64,000 nucleotides of DNA, taken from an uncultured Sphingomonadaceae bacterium. GTDB lineage: Bacteria; Pseudomonadota; Alphaproteobacteria; Sphingomonadales; Sphingomonadaceae. Below the pieces are notes generated by a model. It was not told where the DNA came from. It made no database searches and saw nothing but the letters and a program-made list of their open reading frames with translations. Where the stretch lies: assembly GCA_947503245.1 (NCBI GenBank), contig CANNCV010000001.1, positions 619,501 through 683,500 on the forward strand, written 5' to 3'. This document shows, in pieces, positions 19,669-28,014 of this stretch. The position numbers were made by a program, and so were the translations under genes. Within the stretch, counting starts at the first letter, position 1, and every line of letters starts with the position of its first letter.

Positions 19669-20495
19669 AGAGACGGCTGATGCATATAGTGATTGCCTTA
19701 GTGGCCCTCTATTGCATCATCGTGCTCGCTCTATGGGCCATGCAACGCAGCCTTTTTTATTATCCAGACCCAAATTTGCCATCATCGGCTGAGGTTGAGC
19801 AATTCGGCTTTGCGCCCTTGGGCATTTCTGTGCCTGATATTGGTGATGGTGAGATGACCAGCTATTGGCGGCCACCGGCTGATCCAACAAAGCCAGTAAT
19901 CATCCATTTTCACGGCAATGCTGGCAATATCGGCAGTCGTTTGCCGGTCTATAAACAATTGACGCAAGACGGCGCAGGGCTGCTTGCCATGGGTTATCCG
20001 GCATATGGTGGCAATATAGGTGATGCGAATGAGCAGAATTTCTATGCCGATGCACAGGCGCATTATGCATGGCTAATATCCCATGGCATCGCGCCAGATC
20101 GCATTGTGGTTTATGGAGAGTCCATCGGCACCGGACCAGCGACATGGCTGGCATCACAGCAAAAAGTGGCAGGGCTGGTTTTAGAAGCTCCCTATGCTGC
20201 TTTTGACGAACTGCTTGCGCAAAAAGCGCCCTTTGTCCCTGCAAAGCTGATCGCCCGAGACCGATATCGTAGCATTGACCGTATCGCCAATATTGCTGCA
20301 CCTTTGTTATGGATTCATGGCGAGGAGGACACGCTTATCCCCATCAGCGAGGGGCAAAGGCTGTTTGATGTCGCCAAGTCGCCCAAGCGTGCGGTCAAAC
20401 TTATCGATACGGGCCATAATGACATATGGCGCAATGATATCGGGCCTTTGGTGCGGCAAAGCCTAGAGGGTTATGTTAAGACCGCAGGTGAATAA
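19665..20495 (+). CDS. Alpha/beta hydrolase (BEM46/ABHD13-like)
   Basis: IIHFHGNAGNIGSR, VVYGESIGTGPATWLAS, GHNDIW; ATG overlaps xth stop. Confidence 0.88.
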   Translation: MKRRLMHIVIALVALYCIIVLALWAMQRSLFYYPDPNLPSSAEVEQFGFAPLGISVPDIGDGEMTSYWRPPADPTKPVIIHFHGNAGNIGSRLPVYKQLTQDGAGLLAMGYPAYGGNIGDANEQNFYADAQAHYAWLISHGIAPDRIVVYGESIGTGPATWLASQQKVAGLVLEAPYAAFDELLAQKAPFVPAKLIARDRYRSIDRIANIAAPLLWIHGEEDTLIPISEGQRLFDVAKSPKRAVKLIDTGHNDIWRNDIGPLVRQSLEGYVKTAGE

Positions 20496-20511
20496 GCCGT
20501 CACCAAGCGGC

Positions 20512-21924
20512 TCAATGCCCAACGCTTTCCCCGCGCTCTAGGCCAGATAGGGCAAGTTGTTGATCAATTTGTTCCATCAGTCGTTCGAGTCCGGCTTCGC
20601 TGCTGGCTTCTGCGCGGGCGACCAGAACATCCTGTGTATTGCTGGCGCGCAATAGCCACCAGCCATCAGCGGTATTAACCCGTGCGCCATCGGTGTCGTT
20701 TACTGCCGCGCCATTGGTTTTCAGCCGCTCTAACACCTCGTCAATCACTGCGAATTTTCGGCTTTCATCGACCTGAAAACGCATTTCAGGTGTGTTGATC
20801 ATTTCGGCCATATCGCTGCGTAATTCGGTGACGCTTTTCTTCAGCACAGTGGCTGCCGTGATCAGCCGGACCGCAGCGTAAAGGGCATCGTCAAAACCAT
20901 AATATTCATGCGCGAAGAACACATGTCCGCTCATTTCACCAGCCAATGGTGAACCTGTTTCCTTCATTTTGGACTTAATTAGGCTGTGGCCAGTTTTCCA
21001 CATCAGCGGCTCACCGCCTAGCTCATCAACACGATCATACAGTGCCTGGCTTGCCTTAACATCGGCGATAATCGTCGCTCCTGGCACTTCTTGCAGAACA
21101 TGGGCCGCATAGATTTGTAGCAGCTGATCACCCCAGATCACACGGCCTTCACCGTCAATTGCGCCTATACGGTCGCCATCGCCATCAAAAGCCACTCCGA
21201 AATCGAGCTTCTTGTCCGCGACAAGGGCTTTCAAATCAGCGAGATTTGCCTCTTCGGTCGGGTCAGGATGGTGGTTCGGAAAGTTTCCATCCACTTCAGT
21301 ATAGAGGCAATGATGTTCACCAGGCAGTTTTTTGACCAGCTTTTCCAGTATATGGCCAGCCGCGCCATTGCCTGCATCCCAACCAATGCGCATCGCGTCG
21401 CCAGAAAAGCCTTCGACCAAACGGTCAACATATTGATCGATAATATCCAGCTCGCGCGTGGCTGCGACGGCGCTAGCATCGTCCCCATCGATCCAATCAC
21501 CAGACGCCGCCATACGGCCCAGTTCCTGAATATCCGCACCGAAAAATGGACGGTTTTGAAAGACCATCTTGAGGCCATTATAATTGGCGGGGTTATGGCT
21601 GCCGGTTATTTCAATGCCGCCATCAACATTATCTAACACGCATTCGGCATAATAGAGCATAGGCGTCGGCCCCATGCCAATGCGCACCGCAGCTACGCCA
21701 GAATCATTCAGTCCATTGACCAAAGATTCTTCCAGCATGGGTGAGCTGACCCGGCCATCATAACCCACGGCAACACAGCTGCCGCCGGCTCGGGCAATTA
21801 AAGTACCAAAACCACGGCCAATAGCATAGGCATCAGCTTTGCCTAATGTCTCACCTATGATGCCGCGAATATCATATTCGCGCAGTGATGTAGCGTGGAA
21901 TTGATGGCTGTTCGGCTTGCCCAT
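20512..21924 (-). CDS. Phosphomannomutase/phosphoglucomutase
   Basis: LREYDIRGIIGETL; EITGSHNPANYNGLK; FDGDGDRIGAIDGEG. Confidence 0.95.
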   Translation of the reverse strand: MGKPNSHQFHATSLREYDIRGIIGETLGKADAYAIGRGFGTLIARAGGSCVAVGYDGRVSSPMLEESLVNGLNDSGVAAVRIGMGPTPMLYYAECVLDNVDGGIEITGSHNPANYNGLKMVFQNRPFFGADIQELGRMAASGDWIDGDDASAVAATRELDIIDQYVDRLVEGFSGDAMRIGWDAGNGAAGHILEKLVKKLPGEHHCLYTEVDGNFPNHHPDPTEEANLADLKALVADKKLDFGVAFDGDGDRIGAIDGEGRVIWGDQLLQIYAAHVLQEVPGATIIADVKASQALYDRVDELGGEPLMWKTGHSLIKSKMKETGSPLAGEMSGHVFFAHEYYGFDDALYAAVRLITAATVLKKSVTELRSDMAEMINTPEMRFQVDESRKFAVIDEVLERLKTNGAAVNDTDGARVNTADGWWLLRASNTQDVLVARAEASSEAGLERLMEQIDQQLALSGLERGESVGH

Positions 21925-22000
21925 ATGAAATGGCCTTTCTGAATGATAGGAGCGATTATTCTTATTATAACGGTATTGTTACAAATTAACTTATGGGAAA

Positions 22001-22021
22001 ATATTGGTGCAAATCCAATAT
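22001..22021 (-). terminator. Possible terminator of mipZ
   Basis: ATATTGG-N7-CCAATAT followed by TTT on the minus strand; AT-rich stem. Confidence 0.35.
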
Positions 22022-22023
22022 AA

Positions 22024-22848
22024 TCAAAAGAAAGATTTTTGCGCAGGAATTTTTTCAACTTGGGTTCCGGGCAGGTGCAGAGCAGTGACCATCTGTCGCA
22101 ATTCCTGCCGTGCCAAAATATGACTGGTGCCAAGGTCACCCAGATAGCCTTTATCCAATAATGTTAGGCCAGAAGGGAACAGCTCGCGGTAAATGACGCG
22201 TTCGCTTAGCCCTGGAATGATGCGGAAACCGACCCGCTTTGACAATTGGGCCAATGCATCCTCCATGCGCTGCATATTGCGCGCGCTGACATGCTGCACA
22301 CGGTTGCGCATAACGACCCAATCCATGGTTTTCTGGCTATTCTGGGCACGCGCCTTGCGCGCTTCAAAGATCAATTCTGCGTAAAAGCTGATGCGCTTTA
22401 CTTTGAAAGTTTGCGGATCGACCGAGCCGATCAGATCAAAATCGACAAAGCTATCATTCATGGGGGTGACCAATGTGTCTGCGCAAGTGGCGACGTAGCG
22501 GGCAAATTTATCGTCGCGCCCCGGTGTATCAAATATCAGAAAGTCATGGCCCTGACCTTCTTTGGCGATCATCTGGTCCAGCCTGGCCAGACTATCATAT
22601 TCAAATACTGTATAGTTTGCGGTGGGCAGATCGGCCTTGATACGCGCCATCGTTTCCGCGCGGTTCTCCAAATAGCGGTAAGATGTCCGCTGACGTGGAT
22701 CAAGATCAATAACGCCGACAGAAAATCCGCGATAGGCCAGAGAAACCGCCAAATGCACAGCCGATGTGGATTTGCCTGTACCGCCTTTTTCATTAGCGAA
22801 GACAATATAATGGGGGTCCCCGTCACTGCGCGGAGTGGTCAAAGCCAT
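22024..22848 (-). CDS. mipZ: Division-plane positioning ATPase MipZ
   Basis: HYIVFANEKGGTGKSTSAVHLAVSLAYRGFSVGVIDLDPRQRTSYRYLENR deviant Walker A, ParA/MipZ type; adjacent to panC. Confidence 0.95.
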   Translation of the reverse strand: MALTTPRSDGDPHYIVFANEKGGTGKSTSAVHLAVSLAYRGFSVGVIDLDPRQRTSYRYLENRAETMARIKADLPTANYTVFEYDSLARLDQMIAKEGQGHDFLIFDTPGRDDKFARYVATCADTLVTPMNDSFVDFDLIGSVDPQTFKVKRISFYAELIFEARKARAQNSQKTMDWVVMRNRVQHVSARNMQRMEDALAQLSKRVGFRIIPGLSERVIYRELFPSGLTLLDKGYLGDLGTSHILARQELRQMVTALHLPGTQVEKIPAQKSFF

Positions 22849-23015
22849 GTGCTATTTCCAATACCGCAAATGGCGATCACTCTCATTGCCCCCTTGACCA
22901 TAATAATGGTAATTGCCCCGTTGCGATTCACGCATGACTTTTTGAGATCATCGCACAACCGCCTTTTCGCGCAGATGGTTAAGCAAAGCAAGTCTCACAT
23001 TAAGGGAGTTTCAAA

Positions 23016-23879
23016 GTGCAAGCAGTTTCTGACATTATGTCGCTTCGCACCGCCACAAAAGGTCTGCGCAATACAGGTGCATCGCTTGCTCTGGTGCCGA
23101 CCATGGGCGCGTTGCACGATGGCCATCTTGCACTGGTGGAACAGGCCAAGCGTCGCGTGGACTATGTTGCGGTGTCTATCTTTGTCAACCCGACCCAATT
23201 TGGCGAAGGCGAAGATCTGGATGCTTATCCCCGTCAATTGGCCCGAGATAAAGCCTTGCTGGAAGAGGCAGGCGCGGCCCTGCTTTGGGTGCCCGATGTT
23301 CAGACCATGTATCCGGCCGGTTTCCAAACGGTGATTTCTACGCCTCAGGCTGCACAAGGCCTATGTGGTGCAAAGCGGCCGGGCCATTTTGACGGCGTTG
23401 CCACCGTGGTGTGTAAACTGCTTAATCAGGTGGACCCCGATATCGCTCTGTTTGGAGAGAAGGATTATCAGCAATTGGCGGTCATAAAATCCATGGTTCG
23501 TGATCTTAATATGGATGTCGCTATTGAAGGCGTGCCAACCATCAGAGAGGCGGACGGACTGGCAATGTCTTCGCGCAATGCGTATTTGAGTGTGGAGCAG
23601 CGCCAGTCTGCGGTGACTTTACCCAATGCCATGAAGGCGGCGATTGCTGACATTCAGACAGGCGGCAAGGTGGATCAGGCCTTAGCCACATTGCAGAATT
23701 CGCTGGAGCAAGCCAGCTTTCATCAATGTGATTATGCCGAATTGCGCGTGGCGAACAGTCTGGCTGTACCGGATTTTGACACGCTGAAGGGCGGCACAGA
23801 ATTGCGCCTTCTGGTCGCTGCACATATTGGAAAAACCCGATTAATTGACAATATGCCGCTCTTCTGGCCCACCATATAA
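23016..23879 (+). CDS. panC: Pantoate-beta-alanine ligase
   Basis: VPTMGALHDGHLALVEQAKRRVDYVAVSIFVNPTQFGEGEDLDAYPR; FGEKDYQQLAVI; ADGLAMSSRN. Confidence 0.97.
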   Translation: MQAVSDIMSLRTATKGLRNTGASLALVPTMGALHDGHLALVEQAKRRVDYVAVSIFVNPTQFGEGEDLDAYPRQLARDKALLEEAGAALLWVPDVQTMYPAGFQTVISTPQAAQGLCGAKRPGHFDGVATVVCKLLNQVDPDIALFGEKDYQQLAVIKSMVRDLNMDVAIEGVPTIREADGLAMSSRNAYLSVEQRQSAVTLPNAMKAAIADIQTGGKVDQALATLQNSLEQASFHQCDYAELRVANSLAVPDFDTLKGGTELRLLVAAHIGKTRLIDNMPLFWPTI

Positions 23880-24044
23880 TCAGTCAGATTAACTTTTTAC
23901 ATTTCCTAACAACTGTAAAAAACGGCAAAATCCCGCCATTTTGCGCAAAAGGTTTCCAAATCGCCCCACGCTGTTAACCATTTGTTGATACCTTAAGCCG
24001 AACGTCAACCTGTCTTTGAAAGAAAACAGACGGGGAAATGACTA

Positions 24045-24344
24045 ATGGCTAACAGTATGAAGAGCGCGAATTTTCTGCTCGAAACAAAATTGGCAGATGC
24101 TGCCAATGGTGACATCGCTGCCTATTTTGATTTGGGCGTTGCCTATTCAACCGGCACTGACGGTTTGACCATGGATATGATTGAAGCGCATAAATGGTTT
24201 AATCTGGCTGCAGTGAATGGCCATGATGAAGCACAAAATTGCCGCGCAGAAATTGCCGATGAAATGACAGCACGTGAAATTGCAGAAGCACAGCGTCAGG
24301 CGCGTGCATGGCTGGGCCAAGTGCGCCAACAACGCGCTGCGTAA
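24045..24344 (+). CDS. Short Sel1-repeat-like protein
   Basis: AAYFDLGVAYSTGTDGLTMDMIEAHKWFNLAAVNGHDEAQ resembles Sel1 repeats. Confidence 0.75.
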   Translation: MANSMKSANFLLETKLADAANGDIAAYFDLGVAYSTGTDGLTMDMIEAHKWFNLAAVNGHDEAQNCRAEIADEMTAREIAEAQRQARAWLGQVRQQRAA

Positions 24345-24347
24345 ATC

Positions 24348-25502
24348 CTAAGCAGTTTCGCCTTTGCGAAAAGGGGCCATTGCGCCCAAAAATTCCTGAT
24401 CTTGCGCAACGGCTTGCCGTTCCTGCTCAAGAAAGTCTGCCACCGCGCTATGAAAGCCGCGATCTGGCAAATAATGGGCTGACCATGTGGTGACAGGGGC
24501 ATATCCCCGCGCCAATTTGTGCCCGCCTTGTGCGCCCGCTTCTACGCGTGACAGGCCGCGTTCAATGGCAATATCGATTGCCTGATAATAGCATAATTCA
24601 AAATGCAGACAGTCAATATGCTGCGTACACCCCCAATAGCGGCCATATAATGCGTCTGGCCCCAGAAAATTCAAAGCCCCGGCCACTGGCTCTCCGTCCT
24701 GATAGGCCAGCACCAGCACAATCTTGTCAGCCATGGTCTGCCCCATCAGGCTAAAGGCCTTACGCGTCAGATATGGGCGCCCATATTTGCGCATCCCGGT
24801 GTCCTGATAAAATATCCAGAAAGCATCCCAATGCGCCTCTGTAATATCCGCGCCCGATAGCCGTATAATATCAACATCGGCCTGTGCGCGTGCGCGTTCT
24901 TTGCGCACGGCTTTGCGTTTGCGTGAGACAAATGTGGCGAGGAAGTCATCGAAATCGCGGTAATTCTGATTTGACCAGTGAAATTGCGTATCGCTGCGCA
25001 TCAACCATCCGGCCTCATCAAAGATTTTGCGCTCTGCATCATTCAAAAATGTCGCATGGGCAGAGGAGAAACCATTTTGGGATGTGAAATTCTGCGCACC
25101 GGCAATGAGCGGCATATGCCATTTGTCACTAGCGCAAAGCAGCCGCGGGCCGGTTGCTGGTGTGAAGGGCGATGTAATCTGGACCTTGGGATAATATTGC
25201 CCGCCGGCATTTTCAAAAGCATGGGCCCAGCTATGGTCAAAAACATATTCGCCCTGACTATGCCCTTTTAAATAGCTTGGCATAGCTGCGGCAAGTTGGC
25301 CATCAGCATCATGGATGGTCAGATAGGCCGGTTGCCAACCTGTGCCGGGGCCAACACTGGTGGACTCTTCCAGCGCTGACAAAAATGTGGCGCTGGTAAA
25401 AGGGTTGTCGCCACAAGCGCGATTGAGCCTGTCCCAGGCATTATGATCCAGATCGCCAAAACTGCTGGCAATGGCGGCGTGAATGACGTCACTCTGGCTC
25501 AT
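24348..25502 (-). CDS. GNAT/FemAB-like N-acyltransferase family protein
   Basis: 384 aa; FVSRKRKAVRKERARAQ...VEAGAQGGHKLARGYAPVTTWSAHY. Confidence 0.82.
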   Translation of the reverse strand: MSQSDVIHAAIASSFGDLDHNAWDRLNRACGDNPFTSATFLSALEESTSVGPGTGWQPAYLTIHDADGQLAAAMPSYLKGHSQGEYVFDHSWAHAFENAGGQYYPKVQITSPFTPATGPRLLCASDKWHMPLIAGAQNFTSQNGFSSAHATFLNDAERKIFDEAGWLMRSDTQFHWSNQNYRDFDDFLATFVSRKRKAVRKERARAQADVDIIRLSGADITEAHWDAFWIFYQDTGMRKYGRPYLTRKAFSLMGQTMADKIVLVLAYQDGEPVAGALNFLGPDALYGRYWGCTQHIDCLHFELCYYQAIDIAIERGLSRVEAGAQGGHKLARGYAPVTTWSAHYLPDRGFHSAVADFLEQERQAVAQDQEFLGAMAPFRKGETA

Positions 25503-25518
25503 GGGCGGCTATAAAGGC

Positions 25519-25986
25519 TCAGGCGCTAATGGCGATAATGGCGTCTACTTCTACAGAGGCATCGAGCGGTAAGACAGGAACGCCCACAGCGCTGCGCGCA
25601 TGTTCGCCTTTTTCACCAAAGACTTTTTGCATCAGGTCCGACGTGCCATTAACGACTTTTGGCTGGTCAGTGAAGTCAGCGGTAGAAGCCACAAATCCGC
25701 CCAACTTGACCACTTTTTCAACTCTGTCCAGATCGCCATCAAGGGCGGCCTTCATTTGCGCGATCAAGCCAATGCCGCAATAATAGGCTGCGTTAAAACC
25801 AGCGGTGACATCCAGACGGTCGCCCAGCTTTCCGGTTATCAATGTGCCATCCGCAAAGGGCAGCTGGCCGGAAATATAAAGCAGCCCGCCAGTGATGACA
25901 TAGGGCTTATAAGATGCAACGGCTGCGGCTGGCTCTGGCAGGGTGATGCCCAATTCTTTCAAGCGTGCGTCAATCAATCCGGTCAT
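25519..25986 (-). CDS. RidA/YjgF family protein
   Basis: YVITGGLLYISGQLPFADG...HARSAVGVPVLPLDASVEVDAIIAI. Confidence 0.93.
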   Translation of the reverse strand: MTGLIDARLKELGITLPEPAAAVASYKPYVITGGLLYISGQLPFADGTLITGKLGDRLDVTAGFNAAYYCGIGLIAQMKAALDGDLDRVEKVVKLGGFVASTADFTDQPKVVNGTSDLMQKVFGEKGEHARSAVGVPVLPLDASVEVDAIIAISA

Positions 25987-26022
25987 AATGTATCCTTTAT
26001 AAAATGGCTCAGCTATAGCGGC

Positions 26023-26679
26023 TCAGGCAGCAGCTTTTTGCGGGGGAGAGGCAGGCTCTCCTTGGGAAAAGCGTTCCAATATCCATGGCAGCGCAGCATC
26101 CCATTGGTCAATACGGGCATGAGCATTGCCTGCCTCATGCGCGCAGCCAAAATGCGGCGCTACTTCAGGTTCGCCGATCATATGCAAACGCCATGTATCG
26201 GGCACAATCTCGCCAACCGATCCGTGATGCTGTGGCAGATCATCAATGAACAGACTGACACTTGGCTGATATTCCTCGACAATGCGTTTCAGCGCTTCGC
26301 CCTTTGGCCCCTGATTGGTGTAAACAGGGTGGGCAATACCGAAATTGGCCAATTGCTCAGCACGCGCATCACGGCGATGGTCCATCAAATTGGTCAAGAT
26401 GGCCACATCGGCAACTTTGCCAATTTCCGTTATGGCGTTGACAGCGCCAGCAATGGGGTGCTGCCGGTGCATTTCGGTGTCGAAAAAGCCGCCCAGCAAT
26501 TCCCAAATGCGCTCTGGTGCGACAGGCTCGGACGTTTTGCGGTCAGTCAGTGCATTGGCAAAATCGCGGCCCTTCATCGAAAATTCGATATCATGCGCTT
26601 CATTGAGCCACTCGCTGAAAGGCACCACCATATGTAGCAGCACTTCATCACAGTCAGTAATCAGCAGGGGTTTGGTCAT
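26023..26679 (-). CDS. HAD-family hydrolase
   Basis: LLITDCDEVLLHM; VAILTNLMDHR; SLFIDDLPQHHGS. Confidence 0.8.
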   Translation of the reverse strand: MTKPLLITDCDEVLLHMVVPFSEWLNEAHDIEFSMKGRDFANALTDRKTSEPVAPERIWELLGGFFDTEMHRQHPIAGAVNAITEIGKVADVAILTNLMDHRRDARAEQLANFGIAHPVYTNQGPKGEALKRIVEEYQPSVSLFIDDLPQHHGSVGEIVPDTWRLHMIGEPEVAPHFGCAHEAGNAHARIDQWDAALPWILERFSQGEPASPPQKAAA

Positions 26680-26688
26680 AAGGCTCGT

Positions 26689-26985
26689 CTATCCGTCCAG
26701 TTCATATATTGCGCGCGCCAGATATTCCGGCGGAATGTTAAGATCGTCCGATGCGGCCAGCACATCAGGTTCGTGCGATGCCAGCCAACCCATCACCGCC
26801 GACAACACTTCGGGTGATCCCGCGCGTTCGCGCAGATCATCAACCGAAAGGCCGGTCATGTCCAACAGTCTTTGGCTGCGATTATCATCACCAATCACCC
26901 AGGCCAGAACCTGCAAGGCAATGACATCGGCAGAGCTATAGCCCTTTTGCCCATGGGATTGCGGTTTTTGGAAAGGGTCAGCCAT
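26689..26985 (-). CDS. DUF3572 family protein
   Basis: 98 aa; ALQVLAWVIGDDNRSQRLLDMTGLSVDDLRERAGSPEVLSAVMGWLASHEPDVLAASDDLNIPPEYLARA; next to divK. Confidence 0.78.
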   Translation of the reverse strand: MADPFQKPQSHGQKGYSSADVIALQVLAWVIGDDNRSQRLLDMTGLSVDDLRERAGSPEVLSAVMGWLASHEPDVLAASDDLNIPPEYLARAIYELDG

Positions 26986-27202
26986 ATTTTGGCAGTGCTC
27001 ACTTGATGTTTGCCTATCGCCAGCGCATTGATGGCTGGCAATTTGGCGTGGTTGGGACTAGCTACAAACAGAATATCATGTGTGGTTGGCCAATCATGTT
27101 TCAAGTGGCATGATCGCGCTATTGCAGCAAGTGATAGTTGCAGTGGCTCTGGTTAAAGCCGCGCAGCCCGTTAAAATTTGGGCATAAATTTGGGACGGAA
27201 AA

Positions 27203-27565
27203 ATGGCAAAACGCATCTTGGTGGTCGAAGATAATGATTTGAACCGCAAATTATTCTGCGATTTGTTGCGCGCGCATGGTTATAGCGTGGAGCCAGTGTC
27301 AGATGGCCGTGAAGTGCTGGACAAAGCGCGTGAGTTTATTCCCAATCTGATGATCATGGATATCCAATTGCCGCATATTAGCGGGCTGGAACTGATCGAA
27401 GCGATTAAGGCGGACAAGACGCTGAAAACCATTCCCGTGCTGGCCGTGACTGCTTATGCCGGTACCGGTGACGAACAACGCATCCGCGCCGCCGGAGCAG
27501 AGGGCTATATCTCCAAACCCGTCAGCATCGGCCCCTTTGTTGAGGCCGTGAATAAGCTGATTTAG
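27203..27565 (+). CDS. divK: Single-domain response regulator DivK
   Basis: RILVVEDNDLNRKLFCDLLRAHGY; LMIMDIQLPHISGLELIEAIKADKTLKTIPVLAVTAYA; YISKPVSIGPFV. Confidence 0.93.
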   Translation: MAKRILVVEDNDLNRKLFCDLLRAHGYSVEPVSDGREVLDKAREFIPNLMIMDIQLPHISGLELIEAIKADKTLKTIPVLAVTAYAGTGDEQRIRAAGAEGYISKPVSIGPFVEAVNKLI

Positions 27566-27613
27566 GCGGAATATCTTCTATTTCTTGCGCTCATATATAC
27601 GCAAACAATAGGC

Positions 27614-27763
27614 CTAACTGTCATCAGAGACAATACCGTCAAGGTTTGTATTTAAACTAAGCTCAACCTGATCAACATTTTTGTCCAGTTTAATCAGGAC
27701 AGGAGTGCTCCATGATTTGAGATTGTGACTGTTAGAATTTGATGTTTGGTCATTAGCATGCAT
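27614..27763 (-). CDS. Small 49-aa peptide, RiPP-precursor-like (candidate)
   Basis: MHANDQTSNSNSHNLKSWSTPVLIKLDKNVDQVELSLNTNLDGIVSDDS; preceded on the minus strand by TTTGAGAGGGTACAAAA-ATG; possible TTGACT -35 about 70 nt upstream. Confidence 0.55.
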   Translation of the reverse strand: MHANDQTSNSNSHNLKSWSTPVLIKLDKNVDQVELSLNTNLDGIVSDDS

Positions 27764-28014
27764 TTTTGTACCCTCTCAAAGAATATATAGATACTTTACA
27801 GGCAGATACAGCTATTCAATAGACAGTCAATATAGTTGATCCGGAAAATGTGGCGAATGTGACGGCACAGCACGATTTATCATCATAGCGCGCGCGACGC
27901 CTTGAGCTGGCACTAAGGCATAAAGCCTTTCCCCTATGGCGAAACGCCTTACTATCTAAAAGAAGACGCAGAACCCAGCGAGTAATGGATTGGGCTACAT
28001 TGCCCCATCAAGCC

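Noticed and set aside
22246-23334. 362-aa plus-strand ORF over mipZ/panC
   Set aside because: Antisense to mipZ then out of frame in panC; both genes are unambiguous.
25600-26637. 345-aa plus-strand ORF over RidA and HAD genes
   Set aside because: Shadow ORF antisense to two recognised families.
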